Assembly (NCBI GenBank): GCA_016199925.1
Contig: JACQFT010000005.1
Location: 1 to 54,587 of the forward strand
DNA from: Opitutia bacterium
GTDB taxonomy: Bacteria > Verrucomicrobiota > Verrucomicrobiia > Opitutales > Opitutaceae
Reading direction: 5' to 3'
DNA: 54,587 bases
Shown: one piece after another, positions 1 to 9,206 of the stretch
Numbering within the stretch: position 1 is the first letter of the stretch
Layout of the letters: each line of letters starts with the position of its first letter
Notes under the pieces: model-generated
What the model saw: only the letters and a program-made list of their open reading frames with translations
Told to the model about the DNA's origin: nothing
Database searches by the model: none
Program-made: the position numbers and the translations under genes

Positions 1-402
1 CGCCTCCGCCTTGTGCGTCTCCGCGATCCAGCGCCCGCAATCGCCCAGCGAAATCACGCCGAGCAACTTCCCGTCCTTCATCACCGGCATGTGCCGGCAA
101 CGCTTCTCCGTGAAAAGCTCCATCATCTCCTGCACGGTCGCCTCGGGGCCGGTCGTCAGCACCGTCGTCGTCATCACCTGCGCGAGCGGCGTCGTCTTCG
201 GGTCGAGCTCCGCGCCGACCACCTTGCGCAACACGTCGCGCTCCGTGAAAATCCCCGCGAGCCGGTCGCCGTCCATTACGAGCACCGAGCCCGCCCGGTG
301 CCGGTTCATCGCCTGCACGGCCTCCGCGACCGTCATGTTCACCGGCACGGTATGCACCGCGCCTCCCTTCTGCGCCAGAATCGTGGCAATCGAGGTATTC
401 AT
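1..402 (-). CDS. CBS-domain-pair protein, C-terminus cut by window edge
   Basis: The frame is open from an ATG at 402 to the left edge without a stop, so the gene is partial and its C-terminus lies outside. It encodes about 134 visible residues. Two CBS repeats can be read. The first contains VAEAVQAMNRHRAGSVLV, then GIFTERDVLRKVV. The second contains VQEMMELFTEKRCRHMPVM, then LLGVISLGDC. The GIFTERD and GVISLGD signatures are typical of stand-alone two-CBS proteins of about 140 aa, which bind adenine nucleotides and often modulate partner enzymes. I see no additional catalytic domain in the visible part. It is co-oriented with hrpA but separated from it by about 320 bases of repeat-bearing DNA, so an operon is unlikely. 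The partner or target cannot be told from the sequence. Confidence 0.85.
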   Translation of the reverse strand, partial: MNTSIATILAQKGGAVHTVPVNMTVAEAVQAMNRHRAGSVLVMDGDRLAGIFTERDVLRKVVGAELDPKTTPLAQVMTTTVLTTGPEATVQEMMELFTEKRCRHMPVMKDGKLLGVISLGDCGRWIAETHKAEA

Positions 403-549
403 TGTGCCAATGGGTTGGCCGCCAGCGTGCACTTCGCCCCGCCCGCGACAATCCTTAAAGCCCGCCGTCGAGTCCGTCCGCAGCCACAGGCCTCCGTGCC
501 GGTGGAATTGCCGGGCCGGCGCTCGTCGCCGCGCCGCGTCAGCACCGGC

Positions 550-650
550 TTTTTCCACGGATCTCACAGCTTGATCCGGATGCCATCCCCGTCCGCCGCC
601 AACCCATGATTGATCCACGCCGATCCGTGAAATCCGTGGTCAAAAAAATT
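550..650. repeat. dispersed 'ccacggat...atccgtgg' repeat, family E
   Basis: The spacer between the CBS gene and hrpA (403-720) has no gene. It holds a repeat whose left arm is ccacggatctcac and whose right arm is gatccgtgaaatccgtgg followed by tcaaaa. The same right arm recurs at 47516-47538, and degenerate forms occur near 5777-5812, 30515-30690 and 40135-40380. The arms are partly inverted copies of each other. Confidence 0.6.
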
Positions 651-720
651 TCCTCCTTTCCCATCAGCCGCGCTTGCGAAGGCCGGGCCCGACGAACCTG
701 CCCTTGTCGTCGGGAACACC

Positions 721-3700
721 TCACCTCGGCAGCCGCAGATTCGCCAGCGCCCCGAGACTCTTGAACACCGTCTTCTCGGTTGGTTTGGCCGCGGCCGGCG
801 GCGCGGTCGGCGACGTTTGCGGCGGAGTCGCCGGCTTCATCGCCGGACCCGCCTTCTCCGCCCCGCCCGCGCGCAGTTCCGCCAGCGCCCGCGCCAGGCG
901 CACCGCCGACACCGGCTCCGCCGTGCCCAGCTCCTGCGCGAACAAGCTCACCCGAAATTCCTCCACCAGCCAGCGCAGCGTTTCTGCGGCGGCCGCGCTG
1001 CGGCTTGCCGGGGCCGCGCCGCCCTCGGTGCTTCGGGTTCCAGCGGCCCCCTTCCGCACCGCCGCCACGAACGGCGCCAGCTCCTTCGCGCGCGCGGCGT
1101 CCTTCGCCGCGTCGCGCGGCCAACGCTCCGCCCGCAACTGCATCGCCTTCAGGTAGCGCGGCAGCTGCTTCAGCCGCTCAAACGGCGTCGCCAGCAAAAA
1201 ATCCGCCGGCACCAGCGCCGCCAAATCCTCCGCCATCCCCGGATACGGCGTCCGGTGCGTCTGCAACGCCAGCCGCAGCGTGAGAACTTCCTTCAACCCT
1301 TCGAGCAGCCTCGGCACCGCGCCGCGCAGGTCGCGCTTCGCCTCGTCGAGCGCCGCCGCAAATCCCGCCGCGGTCAACCGGTAGGGCGAGGCGTCCCCGC
1401 CGGGCCGCGGCTCGCCGGGACGGATCCCGGTGCCACCGCGCGGGCTGTTCGCCCCACCCATCCGCGCCGGATCGCACGCCCAGCGCGCGAGGCCCAGCAG
1501 CGCGTGCTCCTGCAAACGCTCCAACGGCACCAGCGTGACCGAAAGGGGCCCGAGCGCCCGCAGCTCGCGCAAATCTTTCCCGAGCCAGCCGAGCTCGTGC
1601 TTCAGTTGCACCTCGAACAACCGGAATAGCGCTGCGCGCGTCGCCGCCGTTCTCTCCTCCTCCGTCGCGAACAGCCGCACCGCCACGCCGGCGGGCAGCG
1701 CCTTCAGTCCGGGATAAGCCGGCACCGGCACGCCGTGCTGCTCCGCGACGGTGATCTGTTCCGGCAGATCGCCGAACTGCCACGAGTTCGCCGGCTCCGT
1801 CTCCCACTTCGCGCGCGCGTTGCGCCACGCCGCGCTGTCGCCCGCCGCCACCTGCTGGCTGAGATCGCGTTGCTGGTCGCGCAACAGCTCCTTGATCTCC
1901 GCCAGATCGCGGCTCGCGCACAGCACCTTGCCCTTCCGGTCCGCCACTTCCACCCGCACGCGCAAGTGGTCAGGCAACGGCTTGTCGTCCCACAGCGACG
2001 GTGCGATGCGCACGCCGAAGCGCGCCGAGAGCAATTCAGCGAGCGCGTTCACGAGCGTCGGCGGCACCGGCCGCGCCGCGAGCAGTCCGATCTGCGCGGA
2101 AATTCTCTCCGCCGACTCGGCGAGCGGGATGACTTCGCGCCGCTGCCCCTTCGGCAGCGCCTTCAGCAGCAACTCGATCTTCGCCTGCAAGTGCCCCGGC
2201 ACCGCCCAGTCGAGCGCGGCCGGCGTGAGCGCATCGGCTTCCTCGATGCTCACGCGCACGGTCACGCCGTCCTGCTCCTGCCCCGGCTGATAGGAGTAAG
2301 CGAGCGGCATCACGCGGTTCTTGATCGGCAGCGCGTCGGGAAACGCCTCGGCATCGTGCGCCGTATCCGCCGCCGGCCGCAGATTCGCCTCCGTCATCCA
2401 CAGGAATTTCTTGTCCGTCATCTGCCGGTGCCGCACGAGATCGATCAACTCCGGCACCGACGACACGCCTTGGTCTGGGGACGCGGCGCCCTCGTCGCGT
2501 TTCTTTGGGTGGGAGCGGCTGTCCCTAACCGCCCTTCCGTCGCCCGCTGCACGTGGCTCGACTGGGGGGGCGACGCCCTCGTCGCCCTCCGACCGCGGCG
2601 AGGGCGCCGCGGCTCCAGCTACACTTTCTTCCGGCATCAGCCGCCGCGCGTAGAACTGATACGCCGCCTCGTCGAGGTCCATGTAACCCGAGCTGCGCGT
2701 GCGCGTGAGAATCGTCTCCGCCTTGTCGCGCACCTTGCGGTTGTTCGCCAGAAAATCGAACGGCCACGTCACCGTGTCCGCCACCAATCCCTCGCGAATG
2801 AAAATCTCCGTCGCGTGCCGCGGATTGAGCTTCCCGTAGCTCACCGCCCGCGTCTCCAGCTCGAGGTTGTAGAGCCGGCGCCGCTCCTTCACGAGCACGC
2901 GGCCCGCCTCGGCGTTCCAGAACGGTTCGCTGTGCGCCACCCGCAACAAATGGGCGCCAAGGTCGATGGCCCACTGCGGATCGATCCGCGCACACGTGCG
3001 CGCGTAGACCTTGCCCGTCTCCATGATTTCGGCCGCCATCAACCAACGCGCCACTTTTATTTTGGCGGGTAGGGCGTGGCCGGGGCGAGCGCCTGCGCCT
3101 CGGTCGCTGGACGCGCCGCTCTTTTTCTTCTCGCGGTCGCCTTTCTCATGCAGTGCCGAGCCGGGAAAGATGGAAACCTTCCGGTCGTGCGCCGCGTGAT
3201 ACGTCCCGTCGTCCGCCCGCGTCGCGATGTTGCCGAGCAAACCCGACAAAATCGCCCGGTGAATCGCCCGGTAGCCGGGCGTGCCCATGCGCAGGTCCGG
3301 CTCGACTGTAGGAGGGGCTTTACGCCCCGATTCTTTCGGATCGCGGGGTAAACCCGCTCCCACAGTTCCGTCATAGACCGACGTCATCTTGAAACCCTCG
3401 CGCTCGCGCAGCACGTCCTCGAGCTGCGCATGCACATCGCGCCACTCGCGCATGCGCATGAACGACAGGTAGTGTGTCGTGCAGAATTTCCGCAGCTTGC
3501 CGAGCGAGAGCCGCTCGAACTCGTCGTGATACGCCTCCCAGATCGCGAGCAGCGTCAGGAAATCCGAATCGGGATGCGTGAAGCGCCGGTGCGCCGCGTC
3601 CGCTTTTGCCTGCTGGTCGAGCGGCCGCTCCCGCGGGTCCTGAATACTCAGCGCCGCCGCGATGATGAGCACCTCGCGCAGCGCCTTCTCGTGGCGACCT

Positions 3701-5199
3701 TGGATGATCATGCGGCCGACCGTCGGGTCGGCGGGCAAGCTCGCCAACTCGCGACCGAGTTCGGTGAGTTCTTGCTCGAGGTAGGGCGAGGCGTCCCCGC
3801 CGAGCCGCGGCTCACTCGGAGAGTTCGCCCTACCTTTCGGAATCAACGCCCCCAATTCCTCCAGCAACCCGTAGCCGGCGCGAATGCCTTTCACCGGCGG
3901 TGCGTTGAGAAACGGAAACTCCTCGATGTCGCCGAGGCCGAACGCCTTCATGCGCAGGATCACGTCCGCGAGATTGCTGCGCTGGATTTCCGGCTGCGTG
4001 TAGCGCGGGCGGTCGTTGAAATCCTGCTCCGAGTAGAGGCGGATGCACACGCCGTCGCTCACGCGGCCGCACCGGCCCTTGCGCTGGTCGGCGCTGCTCT
4101 GCGCAACCGGCTCGACCGGCAGGCGCCGCGTGCGGCTCTGCGGCGTGTAGCGGCTCAGCCGCGCGAGGCCGGTGTCGATCACAAAGCGGATGCCGGGAAT
4201 CGTCAGCGAGGTCTCGGCGATGTTCGTTGCGACGACGACCTTGCGCTTCTGCGACGGCGCGAACACGCGCTGCTGCTCGGCGTTGGTCAGCCGGCCGAAA
4301 AGCGGCACCATTTCAATTTTCGATTTTTGATTTCCGATTTTCGATTGGCCGCGGCCTTCCAGCAAATCGCACGTCTCCCGGATATCCCGCTCCGTCGGCA
4401 TGAAAACCAAAATGTCTCCGGCGCTGCTTTCGGTGAGCACGCGCTCGACCGCCTCGACCGCCGCGTCGATGTAAGTGAAGTCGTCCGGCTTGCTTCTTTG
4501 GTAGGGCGAGGCGTCCCGCCGAGCCGTCTTGTTTTTCGGCTCACCCGGAGGGTTCGCCCTACCCTCGCTGTCGCCTAGTTCGTCGAGCGGCGCGTAGATG
4601 ACCTCGACCGGATACATGCGGCCCGACACCTCGACGATGGGCGCGTCGTCGAACGCCTTGGAAAACGCCTCGGTGTCGATCGTCGCCGAGGTGATGACGA
4701 TCTTCAGCTCGGGCCGGCGCAGGCGCAACCGGCGCAGATGGCCGAGAATGAAGTCAATGTTGAGCGAGCGCTCGTGCGCCTCGTCGACGATGATCGTGTC
4801 GTATTCGCCGAGGAACGGATCGTTCTGCAGCTCGGCGAGCAGCATGCCGTCGGTCATGAACTTGATGACCGTCTCGCGCGAGGTCTGGTCGGCGAAGCGG
4901 ATCTTGCAGCCGACCTCGCGACCGAGCGCCACGTTCAGCTCCTCCGCCACACGCCGCGCCACGGAGGTTGCCGCCACGCGCCGCGGCTGCGTGCACGCGA
5001 TCTTGCCGCGCTCGCCGCAACCCGCCGCGAGACACATCTTTGGGAGTTGCGTCGTCTTGCCCGACCCCGTCTCGCCCGCCAGCACCAGCACCTGATGCTT
5101 CTGCAACAATCCGATGATCTCGTTCGCGCGCGCGCTGATCGGCAGCTCGGGCGGGAACTCGATCCGGAAGGGCCAGGGTTTCTTGGGACGGGACGGCAT
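721..5199 (-). CDS. hrpA: ATP-dependent RNA helicase HrpA (DEAH box)
   Basis: This is a DExH-box RNA helicase of the HrpA type, which acts on RNA and translating ribosomes in the cytoplasm. Motifs in order: Walker A GETGSGKTT at about residues 42-50, TQPRR (Ia), DEAH in IIVDEAHERS at about 137-146, SAT in ITSATID, then QRKGRCGRV (motif VI). The long C-terminal part matches the HrpA-specific extension (DUF3418-like). At 1492 aa it is about 190 aa longer than the roughly 1300 aa of E. coli HrpA. Much of the excess is in-frame repeat DNA annotated separately (around residues 213-233, 284-295, 456-473, 612-632, 859-910 and 1248-1273). Against the E. coli protein as remembered, several inserts fall in variable loops rather than in motifs. 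All catalytic motifs look intact, so the gene is probably functional. It is divergent from the membrane-protein gene starting near 5244. Confidence 0.95.
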   Translation of the reverse strand: MPSRPKKPWPFRIEFPPELPISARANEIIGLLQKHQVLVLAGETGSGKTTQLPKMCLAAGCGERGKIACTQPRRVAATSVARRVAEELNVALGREVGCKIRFADQTSRETVIKFMTDGMLLAELQNDPFLGEYDTIIVDEAHERSLNIDFILGHLRRLRLRRPELKIVITSATIDTEAFSKAFDDAPIVEVSGRMYPVEVIYAPLDELGDSEGRANPPGEPKNKTARRDASPYQRSKPDDFTYIDAAVEAVERVLTESSAGDILVFMPTERDIRETCDLLEGRGQSKIGNQKSKIEMVPLFGRLTNAEQQRVFAPSQKRKVVVATNIAETSLTIPGIRFVIDTGLARLSRYTPQSRTRRLPVEPVAQSSADQRKGRCGRVSDGVCIRLYSEQDFNDRPRYTQPEIQRSNLADVILRMKAFGLGDIEEFPFLNAPPVKGIRAGYGLLEELGALIPKGRANSPSEPRLGGDASPYLEQELTELGRELASLPADPTVGRMIIQGRHEKALREVLIIAAALSIQDPRERPLDQQAKADAAHRRFTHPDSDFLTLLAIWEAYHDEFERLSLGKLRKFCTTHYLSFMRMREWRDVHAQLEDVLREREGFKMTSVYDGTVGAGLPRDPKESGRKAPPTVEPDLRMGTPGYRAIHRAILSGLLGNIATRADDGTYHAAHDRKVSIFPGSALHEKGDREKKKSGASSDRGAGARPGHALPAKIKVARWLMAAEIMETGKVYARTCARIDPQWAIDLGAHLLRVAHSEPFWNAEAGRVLVKERRRLYNLELETRAVSYGKLNPRHATEIFIREGLVADTVTWPFDFLANNRKVRDKAETILTRTRSSGYMDLDEAAYQFYARRLMPEESVAGAAAPSPRSEGDEGVAPPVEPRAAGDGRAVRDSRSHPKKRDEGAASPDQGVSSVPELIDLVRHRQMTDKKFLWMTEANLRPAADTAHDAEAFPDALPIKNRVMPLAYSYQPGQEQDGVTVRVSIEEADALTPAALDWAVPGHLQAKIELLLKALPKGQRREVIPLAESAERISAQIGLLAARPVPPTLVNALAELLSARFGVRIAPSLWDDKPLPDHLRVRVEVADRKGKVLCASRDLAEIKELLRDQQRDLSQQVAAGDSAAWRNARAKWETEPANSWQFGDLPEQITVAEQHGVPVPAYPGLKALPAGVAVRLFATEEERTAATRAALFRLFEVQLKHELGWLGKDLRELRALGPLSVTLVPLERLQEHALLGLARWACDPARMGGANSPRGGTGIRPGEPRPGGDASPYRLTAAGFAAALDEAKRDLRGAVPRLLEGLKEVLTLRLALQTHRTPYPGMAEDLAALVPADFLLATPFERLKQLPRYLKAMQLRAERWPRDAAKDAARAKELAPFVAAVRKGAAGTRSTEGGAAPASRSAAAAETLRWLVEEFRVSLFAQELGTAEPVSAVRLARALAELRAGGAEKAGPAMKPATPPQTSPTAPPAAAKPTEKTVFKSLGALANLRLPR
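1381..1459. repeat. family A palindromic repeat inside hrpA (copy 1)
   Basis: It begins gtagggcgaggcgtcccc and ends with an imperfect complement (ttcgccccaccc), with extra sequence in the middle. It is translated within HrpA as a Gly/Pro/Arg-rich stretch ending GGDASPY. The outer arms match the copies at 3781, 4501 and 11537. The frame stays open. Confidence 0.75.
2470..2625. repeat. family C repeat block inside hrpA
   Basis: Overlapping arms of the type gacgccctcgtcgc and gcgagggcgccgcgg surround gtgggagcggctgtccctaa. It is translated in frame as a low-complexity Ala/Pro/Arg-rich insert at about residues 859-910. Related pieces (gacgagggcgtcccgg) occur in intergenic DNA at about 27899-27920 and about 30555-30622. 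Confidence 0.55.
3306..3365. repeat. family B palindromic repeat inside hrpA
   Basis: The left arm is ctgtaggaggggctttacg and the right arm, its imperfect complement, is gtaaacccgctcccacag. The same family forms the intergenic palindrome at 51541-51599. It is translated as about 20 residues (GLPRDPKESG core) at about residues 612-632 of HrpA without breaking the frame. Confidence 0.75.
3781..3834. repeat. family A palindromic repeat inside hrpA (copy 2)
   Basis: It has arms gtagggcgaggcgtcccc and gagagttcgccctacc with a GAGCCG/CGGCTC inner stem. It is 54 bases, an exact multiple of three, and is translated as GRANSPSEPRLGGDASPY in HrpA. Confidence 0.8.
4318..4350. repeat. AT-rich 'cgatttttgatttccgatt' repeat inside hrpA
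   Basis: An AT-rich run of near-repeated cgattt/gatttcc units stands out inside GC-rich hrpA. It is translated as KIGNQKSKIE in a loop just before the VPLFGRL segment. It is shorter than the other inserts and of a different family. Confidence 0.6.
4501..4563. repeat. family A palindromic repeat inside hrpA (copy 3)
   Basis: It is 63 bases, a multiple of three, from gtagggcgaggcgtcccg to gggttcgccctacc, with a GAGCCG...CGGCTC inner stem around tcttgtttt. It is translated within HrpA as GRANPPGEPKNKTARRDASPY minus its ends, just before the PDDFTYIDAAVEAV helix of the helicase core. Confidence 0.85.
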
Positions 5200-5243
5200 C
5201 GCGAAGATTTAGATTCCTTGTCTCTCCGGTCGTGACAACATCA

Positions 5244-5780
5244 ATGCACATGACAGTCCCACCGCTCACTCCTCCGCGACTGGCGCTCGCCAAGGTGCTC
5301 AAGATTTCCCGCCGGAACGGCTGGAGCGTCGCCGTGTTCGCCGGGCTCTGCACGTTCGTCAGTCTTGCCTTCGGCGATCTCGTCGGCGCCGGCATCGGCC
5401 TGCTCGTCGTCGCGAGCGGCGTCATGGAGATCCACGGCCACCGGCTGCTGAAGCGCCGGGAGGCCGCCGGGCTCGTCTGGCTCGTGCGCTCGCAGTTGTT
5501 CCTCCTGAGCGTGATTCTCGTCTATGCGGTGAGCCGGCTGTTCAGCTTCGACAGCGGCTACGTTCTCTCGAATCTGACGCCCGATCTGGAGGCGCTGCTG
5601 AACGAATCGGGCATTTCCCGCGCCGAGATCGGGCCGCTCGTGCAAACTTTTTTCCGTGCGTTCTACGGTTCCGTCATTCTCGTCACGCTGATCTACCAAG
5701 GCGGCATGGCGTTTTTCTACCGGCGGAAATCTTCGCTCGTGCTCGAAGAACTGAACCTGCCTCCAAACTCAGAAAATTGA
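5244..5780 (+). CDS. hypothetical inner-membrane protein
   Basis: A protein of about 178 aa with hydrophobic segments at roughly residues 28-45 (WSVAVFAGLCTFVSLAF), 49-62 (VGAGIGLLVVASGV), 83-100 (QLFLLSVILVYAVSRLF) and 142-160 (FYGSVILVTLIYQGGMAFF), so probably four membrane spans. Between spans 3 and 4 lies an acidic soluble stretch containing LTPDLEALLNESG. Three starts are possible: GTG 5232, ATG 5244 and ATG 5250. No strong ribosome-binding site decides between them, and 5244 is a compromise. I do not recognise the family. It is divergent from hrpA with about 45 bases between them. Confidence 0.75.
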   Translation: MHMTVPPLTPPRLALAKVLKISRRNGWSVAVFAGLCTFVSLAFGDLVGAGIGLLVVASGVMEIHGHRLLKRREAAGLVWLVRSQLFLLSVILVYAVSRLFSFDSGYVLSNLTPDLEALLNESGISRAEIGPLVQTFFRAFYGSVILVTLIYQGGMAFFYRRKSSLVLEELNLPPNSEN

Positions 5781-5812
5781 TCACGGATATTACGGATGAA
5801 TACCGATGGAGA
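5777..5812. repeat. degenerate family E repeat after the membrane-protein gene
   Basis: The spacer 5781-5951 holds atcacggatattacggat, a relative of the ccacggat/atccgtgg repeat, and no gene that I can see. Confidence 0.35.
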
Positions 5813-5951
5813 ACGCGAACCCGGTCATCCGCTTGTCTCCGTTTGCCTCGCGTGAAGACGCGGGGACAAACACCGGGCCGCGAGCACACGGCAACAGTGC
5901 GTTTTCCGTGGCAAATTCTGTTCCGTCTCTGGCCAGAAATCTACATCGTGG

Positions 5952-6533
5952 TCAGTCGCGCGGCGCATCGTCCGGCGAATTCCAATTCACGAACAGCGGC
6001 TCGTCCTCCGCCTCGATGGCAAGAGTGCGGATGAGCCCGAGCGAGCCCGCCGTGGCCGCGAGCCCCGTCACGGCGTGGTGGCCGCCGGCGAGCAACTCGC
6101 GCGCGGCGGCCAGTCCCTCGCGCGGATAGATCGCACAGAGCGGCTCGGGGCGTCCGCCGCGCCGCCACGGCACGACGCCGCGTGCCGGCCCGCAACGCTC
6201 GTGCAGCTTCCGCAAATACACCGCCTGCATCCCGGGCAAATCCACCGCGAGCACGAGCAACAACGGCGTCGAGCAACGCTCCAGCGCCGCGACGATGCCC
6301 GCGAGCGGCCCGGCGCCGGGCGCGACGTCGGCGACTTTGGTTGCGTCGGCAGGAGCCCAACTCTGCTCGGTGCGCACAGAAAGAAAGCGTTCGCTCGCAC
6401 CCGCCTCGGCCAGCAAATCCCACTGCCGTTGCCACAGCGGCCGGCCGTCGACTTCGAGCAACGCCTTGTCGCGCCCCATCCGCGTCGAATGACCGGCGGC
6501 GAGCAGAACGGCGGAAAAGGGCGTGGCCAACAT
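5952..6533 (-). CDS. mobA: MobA-like nucleotidyltransferase (molybdenum cofactor guanylyltransferase family)
   Basis: A 193-aa NTP-transferase. The N-terminal signature LLAAGHSTRMGRDKALLEV carries the G-x-S-x-R-MG-x-DK nucleotide-binding loop. GPLAGIVAAL and VLAVDLPGM (a VDxP metal site) follow, and the C-terminal PLFVNWNSPDD matches the L-x-N-x-NTPEDL pattern of MobA/MocA proteins. MobA adds GMP to molybdopterin; MocA-type relatives use CTP. The ATG at 6533 was chosen because it begins immediately before the conserved core; the frame is open to 6602 upstream, but that part is Arg-rich and not conserved in type. No other molybdenum-cofactor gene is nearby, so the exact substrate is uncertain. 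It is divergent from deoA. Confidence 0.82.
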   Translation of the reverse strand: MLATPFSAVLLAAGHSTRMGRDKALLEVDGRPLWQRQWDLLAEAGASERFLSVRTEQSWAPADATKVADVAPGAGPLAGIVAALERCSTPLLLVLAVDLPGMQAVYLRKLHERCGPARGVVPWRRGGRPEPLCAIYPREGLAAARELLAGGHHAVTGLAATAGSLGLIRTLAIEAEDEPLFVNWNSPDDAPRD

Positions 6534-6742
6534 CCGGGCAGCGCACTCCAAAGCCACCCCGCGCGCAAGCCTCCCCGCGTCTTTTTTCGTGCGCGCCCCC
6601 AACCGCCGAGCCCACCGCGGCAGCCCGCCAGTGTCATTTAATAGGTGACACTTTCTGCGGGGCTGACGTTCACCTTTAGCGGCCGGTCTCCGGCGAATAC
6701 TCCCTCGACGCCTCGCGCGGGGAGTCCTTAGATGCGCGGGAC

Positions 6743-8095
<1,353 letters not shown>

Positions 8096-8172
8096 CGCCG
8101 ACACGGCGCTGGATCGAAAACGGAGCCGGGGCGCGAGCAAGCCCGCTGGTCCACGGGACCGGGGTGTGGCGC

Positions 8173-8352
8173 CTATTCCTCGACGATGTCGAGGCCGGTG
8201 ACTTCGCCGTCGGCGACCTGCACGGCGACGGTCATCGGGCGGCAGCAGACTTCGCAATCGATGGTGAACTCCGCGCTGCCCTCGCTCACGTCGAAGGCGA
8301 GGGAAAAAATTTCCCCGCAGTGCGGACATGAGATCGAGAGCGCGTCGTTCAC
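8173..8352 (-). CDS. CPXCG-motif cysteine-rich small protein
   Basis: A 59-aa protein read from a GTG at 8352 that overlaps the TGA of the DsbA-like gene (GTGA), so the two are translationally coupled. It reads SCPHCGEIF at residues 8-16 and CEVCCRPM at 33-40, forming two Cys pairs for a probable zinc site, then an acidic end (DIVEE). This matches the CPXCG-motif small proteins found in many Gram-negatives, whose function is unknown. It ends with TAG at 8173-8175. Confidence 0.85.
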   Translation of the reverse strand: MNDALSISCPHCGEIFSLAFDVSEGSAEFTIDCEVCCRPMTVAVQVADGEVTGLDIVEE

Positions 8353-8999
8353 TCGGCGGGCGGCTCCGGGAGCGAGGCCTCGCCCCGCGCCACCCGACCG
8401 ACGGCATCCATGATGACTTCGTAGGACTGTGCGCCCTCGACGAGGATGGCGCGTTCGAAACCGTCGCCCGCGCGGCGCACGACCATGGCCGGCACGCCGG
8501 AGATTCCGAGTTCGTGCGCGGTCTCCTCGTCTTCAAGCGCGAGGTGCAGGCATTCGCCGGCACTGAGCGCCTCGGCGAACTGGCAGGGATCGAGTCCGAT
8601 CTCGGTCGCGAGGCGGATGAGCACGGCGACTTGCCCGATGTTTTCGCCGCGCTCGAAAAACGCCCGGAAGATCGCGGTGTGCATCGCCGCCGCGCGGCCC
8701 TGCTGGCGGGCGTAGGCGGCCGCGAGGTGCGCGAGACGGCTGCGCGGTTGCACCGGCGGAAGGCGCAGCGTCATCCCGCGCTCGGCCGCCATTGGCTGGA
8801 CGGACTCGGACCAGATGTCGCGGAGGTAATCGCCGGCGGGATCGAGCAGCGGTTCGGGATCGGGCCGGAGTTCGAAGGCGCGCCAAGTGATTTGGACCGA
8901 GTCGGCTTGTTCGCGCGCGACGCGGTCGAGGGCGGGTTCGGCGAGGTAGCAGAACGGGCACACGAAATCGCTCCAGACATCGATTAGAACGGCGCTCAT
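8349..8999 (-). CDS. DsbA-family thiol oxidoreductase (FrnE-like)
   Basis: A 216-aa protein with a thioredoxin-fold active site CPFC at residues 14-17 (DFVCPFCYLAEP) and the cis-Pro region GISGVPAMVV near the C-terminus. The long helical insert and the absence of a signal peptide point to the cytoplasmic FrnE/2-hydroxychromene-isomerase-like branch rather than periplasmic DsbA. The start is placed at ATG 8999 because a longer reading would run into tRNA-Leu, whose CCA end is only 7 bases upstream. It is therefore probably co-transcribed with the tRNA and is coupled to the CPXCG gene downstream. The substrate is unknown. Confidence 0.88.
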   Translation of the reverse strand: MSAVLIDVWSDFVCPFCYLAEPALDRVAREQADSVQITWRAFELRPDPEPLLDPAGDYLRDIWSESVQPMAAERGMTLRLPPVQPRSRLAHLAAAYARQQGRAAAMHTAIFRAFFERGENIGQVAVLIRLATEIGLDPCQFAEALSAGECLHLALEDEETAHELGISGVPAMVVRRAGDGFERAILVEGAQSYEVIMDAVGRVARGEASLPEPPAE

Positions 9000-9006
9000 C
9001 GGAAAG

Positions 9007-9091
9007 TGGTGCCCAAGGGGGGACTCGAACCCCCACGCTGTTAGGCACAGGCTTCTGAGACCTGCGTGTCTACCAATTCCACCACCTGGGC
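9007..9091 (-). tRNA. tRNA-Leu (anticodon CAG)
   Basis: The acceptor stem GCCCAGG pairs with CTTGGGC (one G-T), followed by discriminator A and an encoded CCA (9009-9007). The D-loop region is GGAATTGGTAGAC, and the anticodon stem CAGGT/GCCTG holds the loop CTCAGAA, giving anticodon CAG. There is a long class II variable arm and the T-loop GGTTCGAGTCC. At 85 bases with CCA it has the expected size for tRNA-Leu. Confidence 0.95.
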
Positions 9092-9107
9092 ACAGCGAAG
9101 GGGGCAA

Positions 9108-9135
9108 TGGATACGCGGCGCGATTCCCGGCGCAA
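9108..9135 (-). promoter_or_regulatory. possible sigma70-type promoter of tRNA-Leu
   Basis: On the minus strand, TTGCGC (9135-9130), a 16-base spacer and TATCCA (9113-9108) sit about 17 bases before the 5' end of the tRNA. The match is partial (TTGaca/TATaat), so this is a guess from position and pattern. Confidence 0.35.
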
Positions 9136-9206
9136 GTAATTTGTTCCGGGAGCCAAATCGGGCCCGACTCGGCAGCTTCCGACCGAACGCGTGCGCCGTG
9201 CCCGGG

